Positions 17,674 to 26,315 are shown, counted from the first letter of the stretch. The stretch: DNA of 33,039 nucleotides from Candidatus Poseidoniaceae archaeon (GCA_024958795.1 JANXHP010000114.1:1-33039); one strand, 5' to 3'. Made by a program: numbers and translations. Notes: generated from the sequence alone by a model not told the origin.

Positions 17674-18540
17674 ATGACTACAATGTTTTGGATTCTTTGG
17701 TTCTTCATCGCTTTCGTAGTGGTACTTGTTGCATTCACTCTGCGTAAGGAATCAGAGGATATGCCTCGCAGAGATATTCTGCGCGCTGTTGAGTCAACTG
17801 GGAAAATGGGAGTGGCTGAAAGGTCTTTCCTTTGGGTATTTTCATGGCTTGATACTAGATTTAGATTACAAGATTATTGGAATATGTCGAAAGGTGCTTA
17901 CTACAATATGCATCGCCAAATGCCACTTACACACGCAGAAAAATACAAGTTGAGAATCATATGGTACTGGTATCCACTATACTGCCTAGGTGGAATCTCA
18001 TTCCTTGCATTTATTATTTTAGTGATTACTGGAACTGTTCTTGGAATTTTTTATGTCCCAGGTGGAGAGGGTGATCCTTCTCCAGCATACGCTAGTATGC
18101 AATATATCATGACTGAATTACCATTCGGATATATTCTTCGAGCAGTTCACCACTGGGCAACTCACTTCATGGTAGCGAGCGTATTCTTACATATGTGCAG
18201 AGTATACTTTACTGGTGCATATAGAAACCCTAGAGAGTTAAACTGGCTTATCGGAGTCGCACTAATGTTCCTAACTATCTTCTTTGGTTATTCTGGATAT
18301 CTTCTACCTTGGGACTCATTAGCATATGGTGCCGCTGTTATCGGAATTAACATGGCAAACTCATCACCATTGATTGGAAAGTTTGCTGCAACAGCATTGT
18401 TTTCGGGTACATCTCTAACCCCAAGAACTGTTACAAGAATGTATTTTATTCACGTATTTATTCTACCTGTGATTGTGACATTACTAATCATTATTCACTT
18501 GTTTATTGTATGGGTGCAAGGCATCGCGGAGCCACATTGA
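17674..18540 (+). CDS. Cytochrome b6-like protein (N-terminal half of cytochrome b)
   Basis: 288 residues. Four heme-ligand histidines are clear: H159 and H173, and H260 and H275, spaced 14 and 15, which is the b6f-type spacing. The sequence follows chloroplast and bacterial b6 closely: PLYCLGGISF, VHHWATHFM, LHMCRVYFTGAYRNPRELNW, SGYLLPWD and RMYFIHVFILP. C104 in YCLGG falls on the cysteine that holds heme c(n/i) in cytochrome b6. An extra N-terminal helix (about 4-22) and a 65-residue soluble segment precede the core, so there are five helices. The start has GAGGTGA before it, 11 bases after the Rieske stop. The C-terminal half of cytochrome b is in the next gene. Confidence 0.93.
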   Translation: MTTMFWILWFFIAFVVVLVAFTLRKESEDMPRRDILRAVESTGKMGVAERSFLWVFSWLDTRFRLQDYWNMSKGAYYNMHRQMPLTHAEKYKLRIIWYWYPLYCLGGISFLAFIILVITGTVLGIFYVPGGEGDPSPAYASMQYIMTELPFGYILRAVHHWATHFMVASVFLHMCRVYFTGAYRNPRELNWLIGVALMFLTIFFGYSGYLLPWDSLAYGAAVIGINMANSSPLIGKFAATALFSGTSLTPRTVTRMYFIHVFILPVIVTLLIIIHLFIVWVQGIAEPH

Positions 18541-18557
18541 TATTGGAGGGTTAAGTT

Positions 18558-21371
18558 ATGGGATTAGTAGAAAACCTTGGAAGAGTCGCTTCCACCTATA
18601 TGGATGAGAAGGAAAACTTGCAAAGTGCTAGCACGAAAAGAAAGCGCACACCAATGGGTCATGCTTTTTGGCCTCACGAAGTTCTTCGTGATGCACTAAT
18701 CTTTTCATTCATGACCGCAGTATTGCTGTTCTATTCATGGATTATTCCTCCTCCATTGCATAGTGCTGCTGACCCATATGCTCAAGCTGGATTCGTGTTC
18801 CCTGATTGGTATGTACTATTCTCATATGGATATCTTCGCTGGGGAGAATATTTGCCGCAATTCTCTGTACCTACAGGATTTGTTGGCGACATAGTCGGAC
18901 AGCCTGTTTTCCCTTGGAACGCTGCATGGTGGGGAGCAGCACTCACTGGAATCCCAGTAGGTATTCTAACACTACCACCAATGCTTGGTGGTCGTGAAAA
19001 GAGACCGGTTGAAGACCCCTGGTTTGCCAGCGCTGGTGTAGTTTATCTTGCACATATATGGTTCATTTCGGTATTTTCGATTAATATATTCTTACAGTTA
19101 TATAGCACTAATAGGTCGGACTTTTGTAAATTAGATTCGCATGGGGACCTATTATGTGGTGTTAGAGAACCCTGGATTGCAGATGCATTCAATGCTATAC
19201 CCTGGGTATTAACTGGAATTCTAATATGGATTATCATTTATTTTGTTACTAGATCAATAATGGTTAAGGCATGGGGTGCTGGATTCACACCTGCACATGG
19301 TAAGAGAATAATTGTTGGAGCATTAATGGTTTCAACTGCAATCTCGGTTTCAACTTGGGATGTTTATGACGATGGTTTCTGGGATGCAAAGGGATTGTTA
19401 ACTATTGCTGATTATGGTGAACTTGAAGAGATGAGAACACAACCAGTTGATGTACATGTTCATTCTGCTAACGAATTTACTGACACACAAGGATGGTCGG
19501 ACACAGGTATTGTTCCAACCACTGCATGGCTTGATTGGAATCTGTATCAACCCGCTAGATATATTATTACTGATTTTGGAGATGCAAATGGGCATCAAGA
19601 TGCTGCTAATGGAATAAATGCTGCATCGGTTGCAGATACATTCTCAGGAGATACAGAATGGGTTGCCACAGGATCATTCACAATTACTGAAGATTCAACT
19701 CATTTCCCTGAAGGACACCACAAGACTGTTGAGACCATTACTACTGATATTGCTTGTGAATACCGAGCTAGTGAAAGAAAAATCAATGAAATGTCTACTA
19801 CTGATATGCTAAGTTCAACACTTGTAGTTACCGATTCATCAGGAAAGACTGTTTCTTCATTCACTGAATGTGATGGAGCAACCGTTGAACTCAAAGTAGG
19901 GACATATGACTACCAAATGACTGTGCAAGCATCTGGTTTACTTGCCCTAAATTCATCTATTACAACTGAAACTGCAATGAAGATTTCTGCCTTCCAGCCA
20001 CTATTGGTATGGAATGATGATGCCCCAGCTAGTCTTGTAGGAACGAGTGTCAATCTATCAAACTCTGAAGAGATGGTCCTTGGAAATGGTAAGTTCTCCT
20101 CAATAGAGAATCCATCATATCACAGGAATCCAAAGTCATTGGATGCAAAATTAACCTATGCTATGTTTATTCCATGTCTAACATTTGGCGCTCTTGTATT
20201 TGTAGTGCTGAGATATATGGCTCGTGGATATGAGTTTGAGATGAACAAGTGTTACGGCTGTGACCTTTGTGATGATGCTTGTCCTGTTCGCCTATTTACA
20301 GGTGGAGATAAATTGAACATTATTTACAACTCTTGGAATAATGAAGATGATGGTGTTCCAATGTATTCATGTTTGACTTGTACTGCTTGTACTAACGCCT
20401 GTCCACAACTTGTTGATTATGACTCATATGTTGATATCAGACGTGGACTAATAGTTGGTGCATCTCAAGCTGAGATTCCTCACACTGTGCTTCAAGCAGT
20501 TCTTGCTGCTGAAGCAGAGGAAGAAGCAGATGCAGACTTTATTGCTACAGAAGATTATCCAATCAATTCAAAGGTTGGATACTATCCTGGCTGTGTTGAT
20601 TATCTTGACCAAGAAATGGTATTCTCTCATGTTAATGATGGCGAGATGAACTTAGGAGATTCAACTACTGCTGCTTTCACTTTGTTTGAAGAGATGGGTA
20701 ATGAAGTCTCATATCTTGGAAGAGATTTCCTAAAGTGCTGTGGTCATGACCAAAAGTGGCAAGGCCTTGATGAAGTATTTGACAAGTTGAAGGCATATAA
20801 CCAACGCAAGATTGAGGAATCTGGAATCGATACTCTTGTTTCTTCTTGTGCTGAATGTTTCAGAACATTTGCTCGTGATTATGAACTTGAAGGTGTTAAG
20901 GTAATGCATACTACAGAGTATCTAATAGAGCAAGGATTTGATATGAACTTAAGTGCTGATGAAACTACTGTAACCTATCATGACCCATGTAGACTTGGAC
21001 GTCAAATGGGAGTCTATGATGAACCTCGAGAATTGATTAATGCAGTTGAGGGTGTTAATTTAGTTGAGATGGAACACAGTGGAGAAGATGCAATGTGTTG
21101 TGGTGTTTCTAGCATGATGTCTTGTAATGAAAACGCTCGCTCTCTTCGTGTATCTCGCATGGAAGAAATAAGGGCAACTGGAGCCGATACAATGATCACA
21201 TCGTGTCCAAAGTGTGTTACTCACTTTGAATGTTTGAAGTTTGAAGGAGATGAAAAGTATGCAGATATTGAAATTCTGGATGTCGTTTCATTCTTAGCAA
21301 GACAAGTTGAGGCAAAGAAAGCAGAAGCAGTTTCAACTACTGTTGAGATACAGAATCCAATCGAAGCTTGA
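18558..21371 (+). CDS. Fusion: cytochrome b C-terminal half (subunit IV-like) plus exported domain plus HdrD-like Fe-S/CCG module
   Basis: 937 residues. Residues 40-270 are a subunit IV-like membrane part with about five helices and the Qo motif PDWY (82-85; usual PEWY). Residues 270-528 are a soluble domain, predicted outside the membrane. A sixth helix (about 530-552) returns the chain to the cytoplasm. Then come two [4Fe-4S] motifs (C565/C568/C571/C575 and C605/C608/C611/C615, both ending in CP) and two CCG domains: C679, CCG 727-729, C764/C767; and C811, CCG 847-849, C883/C886. This order is that of HdrD, GlpC and related disulfide or quinone oxidoreductases. It probably links quinol oxidation at the Rieske/b complex to a cytoplasmic redox partner. 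The reading frame is unbroken, so this is a real fusion in this sequence. The start follows GGAGG. Confidence 0.9.
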   Translation: MGLVENLGRVASTYMDEKENLQSASTKRKRTPMGHAFWPHEVLRDALIFSFMTAVLLFYSWIIPPPLHSAADPYAQAGFVFPDWYVLFSYGYLRWGEYLPQFSVPTGFVGDIVGQPVFPWNAAWWGAALTGIPVGILTLPPMLGGREKRPVEDPWFASAGVVYLAHIWFISVFSINIFLQLYSTNRSDFCKLDSHGDLLCGVREPWIADAFNAIPWVLTGILIWIIIYFVTRSIMVKAWGAGFTPAHGKRIIVGALMVSTAISVSTWDVYDDGFWDAKGLLTIADYGELEEMRTQPVDVHVHSANEFTDTQGWSDTGIVPTTAWLDWNLYQPARYIITDFGDANGHQDAANGINAASVADTFSGDTEWVATGSFTITEDSTHFPEGHHKTVETITTDIACEYRASERKINEMSTTDMLSSTLVVTDSSGKTVSSFTECDGATVELKVGTYDYQMTVQASGLLALNSSITTETAMKISAFQPLLVWNDDAPASLVGTSVNLSNSEEMVLGNGKFSSIENPSYHRNPKSLDAKLTYAMFIPCLTFGALVFVVLRYMARGYEFEMNKCYGCDLCDDACPVRLFTGGDKLNIIYNSWNNEDDGVPMYSCLTCTACTNACPQLVDYDSYVDIRRGLIVGASQAEIPHTVLQAVLAAEAEEEADADFIATEDYPINSKVGYYPGCVDYLDQEMVFSHVNDGEMNLGDSTTAAFTLFEEMGNEVSYLGRDFLKCCGHDQKWQGLDEVFDKLKAYNQRKIEESGIDTLVSSCAECFRTFARDYELEGVKVMHTTEYLIEQGFDMNLSADETTVTYHDPCRLGRQMGVYDEPRELINAVEGVNLVEMEHSGEDAMCCGVSSMMSCNENARSLRVSRMEEIRATGADTMITSCPKCVTHFECLKFEGDEKYADIEILDVVSFLARQVEAKKAEAVSTTVEIQNPIEA

Positions 21372-21416
21372 GACTTTATTGTCTGGTCAAATCCAAGTAA
21401 CCCCTAGTGCTAAGAA

Positions 21417-22112
21417 GTGCTGATGCTAGCGCCATTCATGAACAGACCTGCATTGTATGTACTTACAATAGGCATTGGTTTGTACATCAGTGCTACTGGA
21501 TTAAATGGAATAATTCCAGACCATCTTTCAGAATGGCCAGTCAATATTTGGTGTTGGTCTGTTTTTGCATATATTTTCTCCCAGACCAATAGAAAAGAAC
21601 GAATTGAAATGCTGACTGTATTGGCTATTGCTACTCCGATGGAACTATTCTTCAGTGAAGTATGGCTAATCTATGAATACCAACGTGGCTTAATGCCCCT
21701 ATTCGTTCCAGTTGGACATTACTTCCTATTTGATTTGGGCAGAATTATTGCTAACAATATGCGGGAAAACCTTGCCATGATCTCTTTGACTCCTTTTATC
21801 CCATTAGTTGCTTATGGAGTATATAGTGGAGGTGATACTTCCGCTTTATTCCTCCTAATACTCGTACTGGCATTCACAAATTGGGGACCACAACCGAGAT
21901 TGTATGCAGCAATGGCTTGGGCAGCCTTAGTAATGGAATTGTGGGGTACATATCTAGCCAATTGGACTTGGGCTAATGAGGTTCCATGGACAGGACTAAC
22001 CGCATGGAATCCACCTCTTTTGGTTGGCGCATTCTATTGTATTGGAGATTTATTGGTCAACCTAAGTGTTGCCAAGTTTGAAAGAGAAGTGACGAACGAG
22101 GTGGTAGTATGA
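21417..22112 (+). CDS. Polytopic membrane protein of the respiratory operon, unknown
   Basis: About 231 residues from the GTG at 21417; an ATG two codons on (21423) or at 21438 could also be the start. Six to seven hydrophobic helices are visible, with polar motifs between them such as EVWLIYEYQRG, VPVGHYFLFDLGR and TNWGPQPRLY. The glutamate-, tyrosine- and histidine-containing loops could bind a cofactor or quinone, but I do not recognise the family. It overlaps the following ferredoxin gene by four bases (ATGA), so the two are likely to be translated together and to work in the same complex. Confidence 0.7.
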   Translation: MLMLAPFMNRPALYVLTIGIGLYISATGLNGIIPDHLSEWPVNIWCWSVFAYIFSQTNRKERIEMLTVLAIATPMELFFSEVWLIYEYQRGLMPLFVPVGHYFLFDLGRIIANNMRENLAMISLTPFIPLVAYGVYSGGDTSALFLLILVLAFTNWGPQPRLYAAMAWAALVMELWGTYLANWTWANEVPWTGLTAWNPPLLVGAFYCIGDLLVNLSVAKFEREVTNEVVV

Positions 22113-22441
22113 CCACCAGTGACGAGTTGGCAAAGAGGCGGGCGGCTGAAGCGTTAGCTATCCGCACCTCTCTAAACCGTCAGCGTGGAGAACAGCGTGC
22201 TAATACAAAAGGTGGAGAAGGAACCGTAGCATATGTCACTGCAGAGAAATGTATTGGCTGTGATCAATGTACAATCGTCTGTGACGATGATGCAATCGAA
22301 TTATACAAGGTTGAGATGTTAAGTCAATTTATCAAAGTAGAAAGCAATCGCAAGGCCAAAATAATCCGAGATGCATGTACTGGTTGTAGATTATGCGTAC
22401 TCGCTTGCCCTACCGATGCGATAACAATGATAGATTTGTGA
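22109..22441 (+). CDS. 2x[4Fe-4S] ferredoxin-like protein
   Basis: 110 residues. The first 45 are charged and helical (many Arg, Ala and Glu). Two cluster motifs follow: C48/C51/C54/C58, and C90/C93/C96/C100 with the usual CP ending (ACPTDA). In the first motif the residue after the last cysteine is Asp instead of Pro. The insertion between the motifs is longer than in small bacterial ferredoxins. There is no signal peptide, so it should work in the cytoplasm, the same side as the HdrD-like module of the fusion protein. It is the natural candidate for a soluble or peripheral electron partner of that module. The start ATG follows GAGGTGG. Confidence 0.88.
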   Translation: MTTSDELAKRRAAEALAIRTSLNRQRGEQRANTKGGEGTVAYVTAEKCIGCDQCTIVCDDDAIELYKVEMLSQFIKVESNRKAKIIRDACTGCRLCVLACPTDAITMIDL

Positions 22442-22450
22442 GTGATTATT

Positions 22451-22753
22451 ATGGTAAAAGATGAGAATTCAGATGCTCAAAGATTTGGAGGAGAATTTGG
22501 GCCATTTCGTAAGGAAGGAACCTCTGGCGTTAGTCTTGGGACATTCAAGACATTGGTATGGGTTTCCAATTTAGGTGGTCTGTTTTTGTGCGCATTATCC
22601 CTTGAAATGCTATTTGTTCGCAAAATGTTTGGTTGGGGACTATTGGCCCTAATCGCTGCAGTAGGTATCGCATTATTCCCTTCAAATTATGAAATTGTTG
22701 GAATGGGTGATGATGTAAATGATTTCATTGAAGATAAGCAGGCTCAAGACTGA
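22451..22753 (+). CDS. Small two-helix membrane protein, last gene of the respiratory operon
   Basis: 100 residues from the ATG at 22451, nine bases after the ferredoxin stop; the same GTGATTATT spacing precedes it as precedes the Rieske start. A polar N-terminus with Gly and Phe (RFGGEFGPFRKEG) is followed by two helices (TLVWVSNLGGLFLCALSLEML and GWGLLALIAAVGIALFP) and an acidic tail. No motif is recognised. It may be a small subunit of the complex. Transcription appears to end after it; the following gene has its own promoter-like element. Confidence 0.65.
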   Translation: MVKDENSDAQRFGGEFGPFRKEGTSGVSLGTFKTLVWVSNLGGLFLCALSLEMLFVRKMFGWGLLALIAAVGIALFPSNYEIVGMGDDVNDFIEDKQAQD

Positions 22754-22780
22754 AATATCAGCACCTACTAGACAACAAAC

Positions 22781-22788
22781 AAATTATA
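22781..22788 (+). promoter_or_regulatory. Candidate TATA box for the methyltransferase at 22814
   Basis: AAATTATA lies about 28-30 bases before the ATG at 22814, the spacing for a leaderless transcript. No ribosome site precedes that ATG. Confidence 0.4.
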
Positions 22789-22813
22789 CGCAACACTCTT
22801 GTGCGATAATTCA

Positions 22814-23314
22814 ATGCACAGAGCCATTTTTCAGTCACCACTTCACGATATTGAAGTGATCGTAATAAATGAAGGTGTTACTAGTGTTCAATGGATAAGT
22901 CCTGAAGATTCTTCAAGATTGAAAATAATCTGTAAATTGCAAGCAAAGCCAAGTCAAATGGAAAGTATTCATCTTGAAGATACTAGTAAGTGGCTGAAGG
23001 CTTTGTGGGAAAATAATACTTTACCACAAGTTCCAGATTTGTCATTTGATGAAGCAACTGATTTCCAAATTAATGTGTGGAATAAATTGGCAAAAACATT
23101 GCCTGGAACAACGATTACCTATCAGCAATTAGCAAGACTTGCTGGAAGTGAGAATGCTAGCAGAGCCGTTGGTAGTGCAATGGCTGCAAACCCCATCACA
23201 ATACTAGTCCCTTGTCACCGAGTAGTCCAAACAAATGGTAAACTCGGCAACTATAGTGGCTATGGCGGTATGGAGACGAAAAAATGGTTACTTGAACTTG
23301 AAGCGAATAATTAA
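22814..23314 (+). CDS. ogt: Methylated-DNA--protein-cysteine methyltransferase
   Basis: 166 residues. The acceptor motif PCHRV is present with the active cysteine at residue 134, followed by GNYSGYGGMETKKWLLELE, as in the family. The DNA-binding helix region ITYQQLARLAGSENASRAVGSAMAANP lies before it. The protein moves a methyl or other alkyl group from O6-alkylguanine in DNA to its own cysteine and is used once. The ATG at 22814 is preferred over a TTG at 22799, because a TATA-like element sits at leaderless distance. Its TAA overlaps the opposite-strand stop of the gamma-glutamylcysteine ligase gene within TTAA, so the two are convergent with no spacer. Confidence 0.92.
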   Translation: MHRAIFQSPLHDIEVIVINEGVTSVQWISPEDSSRLKIICKLQAKPSQMESIHLEDTSKWLKALWENNTLPQVPDLSFDEATDFQINVWNKLAKTLPGTTITYQQLARLAGSENASRAVGSAMAANPITILVPCHRVVQTNGKLGNYSGYGGMETKKWLLELEANN

Positions 23315-24534
23315 GATTTTTCTTGTTCATAATTTAGTGCTTCAGAACCCATTGCTAACATCGACAATTCTGCTACTAATGCATGCCATCCCCTTGCATG
23401 TTGACCATAGAGATGGCCAACTTCCGAATAATCAAAGAATTTGGCACTAGGTGAATTGAGATTATCCATATCTCCTTTCTTATCATTGATTCTATAGAAC
23501 CAAGAAGCAGCTTCACCATCAACCAAATATACAACTGGTTCTACTGGAGCACCTCCTTCTTCGTTTAGTAGAGTCGGCACTCCTTCTTGAATCAAGAAAT
23601 TTTCAACATCTGTTCCACCTTTTGAATACATTAGCTTCTTCATTTTTCTATTAGAGAGTTCAAGCAATTCTTTTCCTTCCTTAACAGCCATAATACCAAG
23701 ACCATATGTTCCTTTATCATTTTTTACAAATACAACCGGCTCTCTTTCAATTCCAAGTAATTCATATTTTACTTTGATTTCTTCAATGAACTGATCTATT
23801 TCTTTTGCCAGTTTTATCCTACAAGCCTCCTGATCAAGACATTTGTCTTCGGAAACAAACCAATTTGCCATTAAATGCCAAGAATCTATTTCCAATAATT
23901 CTGCAATTTCATCTACATATTTTTGCAAACACGCATAATGCTCAGATTTCCTACGACGATGCCAGCCCATACTAGGGGGTGGAGTGACTTTGCTAGTTGG
24001 TAGCCCTGGAACAATTCCCTCTGTAAGATCATTATTTAGTAAAATCAAACAGGGCTTTTCACCTTCAACCAATAACTCTTCTTTTCCATCTTCAACTATT
24101 AACTCAACATTCGATAACTGCAATGGGCCTGAAATACCTGCAAGTGAACCATGACTGGATAAGTCAGGTGAACCGATTGTACATCTAAATCCTGAAAGTA
24201 CAAGCAATCGTTGTATCGTTGCAACATTTTCAATATATCCTGCATTTCTTGTATGGGATTCAGGATACAAATGAACCCATTTACATTCTGAATCAATTCG
24301 CATAATGTGGTTCTTGAGAAGACCTGCAAGATGCGGTTCGTCCTCTTTGGAAATATTGTTAAAACCAGCTGGAAAGTGATTTGCATCTACAACAGCAACT
24401 TTCCATCCTGCATCTCTTACATCCACACTACCATAGATAGGAATTGGAACTTGGCTTCGTTTCTTTGCCATCCACGCGGTGATTTCGTCTCTCTTTTCTT
24501 CAAGAACATTGGAATGATCATGTACATAAGTCAT
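23311..24534 (-). CDS. gshA: Glutamate--cysteine ligase, proteobacterial GshA-like type
   Basis: 407 residues. The N-terminal block IPIYGSVDVRDAGWKVAVVD, then FPAGFNN and LYPESHTRNAGYIENV, matches the GshA family best known from proteobacteria (about 430 residues), which is unrelated in sequence to E. coli GshA. Later blocks PVVFVKNDKGTYGLGIM and EGVPT also fit. The enzyme joins glutamate to cysteine through the gamma-carboxyl, using ATP, to give gamma-glutamylcysteine. No gshB is seen here, so gamma-glutamylcysteine itself could be the thiol made, as reported for haloarchaea, although they make it with a different ligase. The gene overlaps asnB by four bases (ATGA) and is translated after it. 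Substrate is inferred from family only. Confidence 0.8.
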   Translation of the reverse strand: MTYVHDHSNVLEEKRDEITAWMAKKRSQVPIPIYGSVDVRDAGWKVAVVDANHFPAGFNNISKEDEPHLAGLLKNHIMRIDSECKWVHLYPESHTRNAGYIENVATIQRLLVLSGFRCTIGSPDLSSHGSLAGISGPLQLSNVELIVEDGKEELLVEGEKPCLILLNNDLTEGIVPGLPTSKVTPPPSMGWHRRRKSEHYACLQKYVDEIAELLEIDSWHLMANWFVSEDKCLDQEACRIKLAKEIDQFIEEIKVKYELLGIEREPVVFVKNDKGTYGLGIMAVKEGKELLELSNRKMKKLMYSKGGTDVENFLIQEGVPTLLNEEGGAPVEPVVYLVDGEAASWFYRINDKKGDMDNLNSPSAKFFDYSEVGHLYGQHARGWHALVAELSMLAMGSEALNYEQEKS

Positions 24535-26315
24535 AATATCACCTCATCCAACAAGTCAATTGCAGTTCCTGAGCGCTTACTCCTACCACCATCAAGAATA
24601 TGCATTGCTTCAAACAAACCCAAACCAATCGCTAAATCAGGTTGGTCTTTGAATGCACCACTAATAAGTGGGTACTTGCTAATTATTTGTTGTGCTCTTC
24701 CATCCATTTGCGATAACATATTCTGCAATAATGTAGGTGATGTTGCTGTTCCTGCGGGTAATTTTGGCCTACGTACAATTTCTGCAGGTAGTTTAGTTAA
24801 ATCAGCGGCACGTCGTAGTGCTGCTTTCTCTTCCATCGAAGGTGGCAGACGCCATTGCATGGGTAATTTGTGAGATGCTTGACGATGTGATTTACCAAGG
24901 AATGGAACTCGTACCTCAAGGGAATGTGCCATTGAATGTCTATCTACTAATCGTAATTGGAAATTACTCAATTGTCCACCATCTAATTCAAATTGAAGAA
25001 AATCATCTAAAGAAGAAGTATGAGCTGTAGCAGAATGGTCATTTGTATAATAATAATCACCAATAGGCAATTGACCATTTTCAATAATAGATTTTGATGT
25101 ATGATTCATTGAATCTAAACGTGATTGAATTACACTTGAATGGTGATTGAGATCTCTATAACGTGGATAACCTGCGTGTAGTTCATCTGCACCTTGACCA
25201 CATAGCCCAACTGTTACCGATTTTGACATTTCTTCAAACAATGGTTGGAAGAATAGAACTGTTACATCTAAATCCTCACCATGCCAAGCTAAATTAGGCA
25301 ACATATTGTCAAATGAATCCTCTTCTAATATATGCTGATGATGTTCTAATTCTAGTGCGGAAGTGACTAATTCAGCGGCTTGCCAATCGGGATTATCTTC
25401 ACTTTCAGCAACGGTCCAGCATGCTGGAACTGGATTGCTACTTCTTTGTGCTGCCTCATGAGCAACCGCCGCAACTAAACTAGAATCAAGTCCTCCAGAT
25501 AATACAATTCCAACAGGTACATCAGACATTAATCTCTCTTCAACACTGACTACAAAAGATTCCAATAACTTTTTTGCATCAGTATCAGGATTCCAACTAT
25601 CAGTAGGTTCTACTTTTTGCATTTCCACAGTTGCTTTACCTGTAATGGTCGCACATCCATTATCATCTATACTCCAAGTTTCAACAGTTCCTGGCCTAAC
25701 TTGAGCAACTCCTTTGAGAAGTGTTGTACCATCTAGTGGATATTCCCAGGCCAACCTTGCAATCAATGCGAGTTCATCGATTTGTGGAATATGTCCTTCA
25801 TGTGCCCGAAGGGCTTTTGCTTCACTTGCGAATAAAAGACTACCATTAACTTCAGTCCTAACAAGCGGCTTTATTCCTAAAGGGTCTCTAGCCAATAGTA
25901 ACTGTTTCTCTTTAGGATTCCAAATAGCTATTGCATACATTCCGTTCAACTGAGAAATCCATTTTGCGTGTTGTTTCGCTGATAGTTTTGTCTGACTTGA
26001 GGCCATTGCACTTTCATGCAAAGCAAGAATAGTTTCGCTATCACCATTTGTCGTCCAAGGATATTGAGAATTGTTATTTCTAAGAAAAATATGATTGTAT
26101 ATTTCTCCATTTGCAATCAATACAGTTCCACTTTGAGATAGTATTGGCTGGCCGCTACCATCGATATCAATAATTGCTAATCTAGAATGACCTAATGAAA
26201 TATCCTCATCAGTCCAAACATCATTTCCATCTGGACCTCTGTGTTGCATCATTGCATTCATGCGCCCTACTACAGTTGAATCGGGGTTGCCAAGCATACC
26301 ACCAATACCGCACAT
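24531..26315 (-). CDS. asnB: Asparagine synthetase B (glutamine-hydrolysing)
   Basis: 594 residues from the ATG at 26315, chosen because it puts the catalytic cysteine at position 2 (MCGIGG); an in-frame start ten codons upstream would block it. The glutaminase half has HRGPDG, SRLAIID (R45), NGEIYN (69-74) and GDSE (91-94). The synthetase half has the ATP-binding loop SGGLDSS (273-279) and later GLCGQGADELHAGYPRY, RLVDRHSMAHSLEVRVPFL. All key residues are present, so it should make asparagine, or an amide on another substrate, from glutamine and ATP. It is the first gene of a two-gene unit with the GshA-like ligase. AATTAATTAC at 26351-26360 (minus) may be its TATA element. Confidence 0.9.
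   Translation of the reverse strand: MCGIGGMLGNPDSTVVGRMNAMMQHRGPDGNDVWTDEDISLGHSRLAIIDIDGSGQPILSQSGTVLIANGEIYNHIFLRNNNSQYPWTTNGDSETILALHESAMASSQTKLSAKQHAKWISQLNGMYAIAIWNPKEKQLLLARDPLGIKPLVRTEVNGSLLFASEAKALRAHEGHIPQIDELALIARLAWEYPLDGTTLLKGVAQVRPGTVETWSIDDNGCATITGKATVEMQKVEPTDSWNPDTDAKKLLESFVVSVEERLMSDVPVGIVLSGGLDSSLVAAVAHEAAQRSSNPVPACWTVAESEDNPDWQAAELVTSALELEHHQHILEEDSFDNMLPNLAWHGEDLDVTVLFFQPLFEEMSKSVTVGLCGQGADELHAGYPRYRDLNHHSSVIQSRLDSMNHTSKSIIENGQLPIGDYYYTNDHSATAHTSSLDDFLQFELDGGQLSNFQLRLVDRHSMAHSLEVRVPFLGKSHRQASHKLPMQWRLPPSMEEKAALRRAADLTKLPAEIVRRPKLPAGTATSPTLLQNMLSQMDGRAQQIISKYPLISGAFKDQPDLAIGLGLFEAMHILDGGRSKRSGTAIDLLDEVIL

Noticed and set aside
24307-24873. A 188-codon plus-strand open frame
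   Set aside because: It is antisense to gshA and asnB across their overlap, so it cannot be explained except as a by-product of two well-supported genes.
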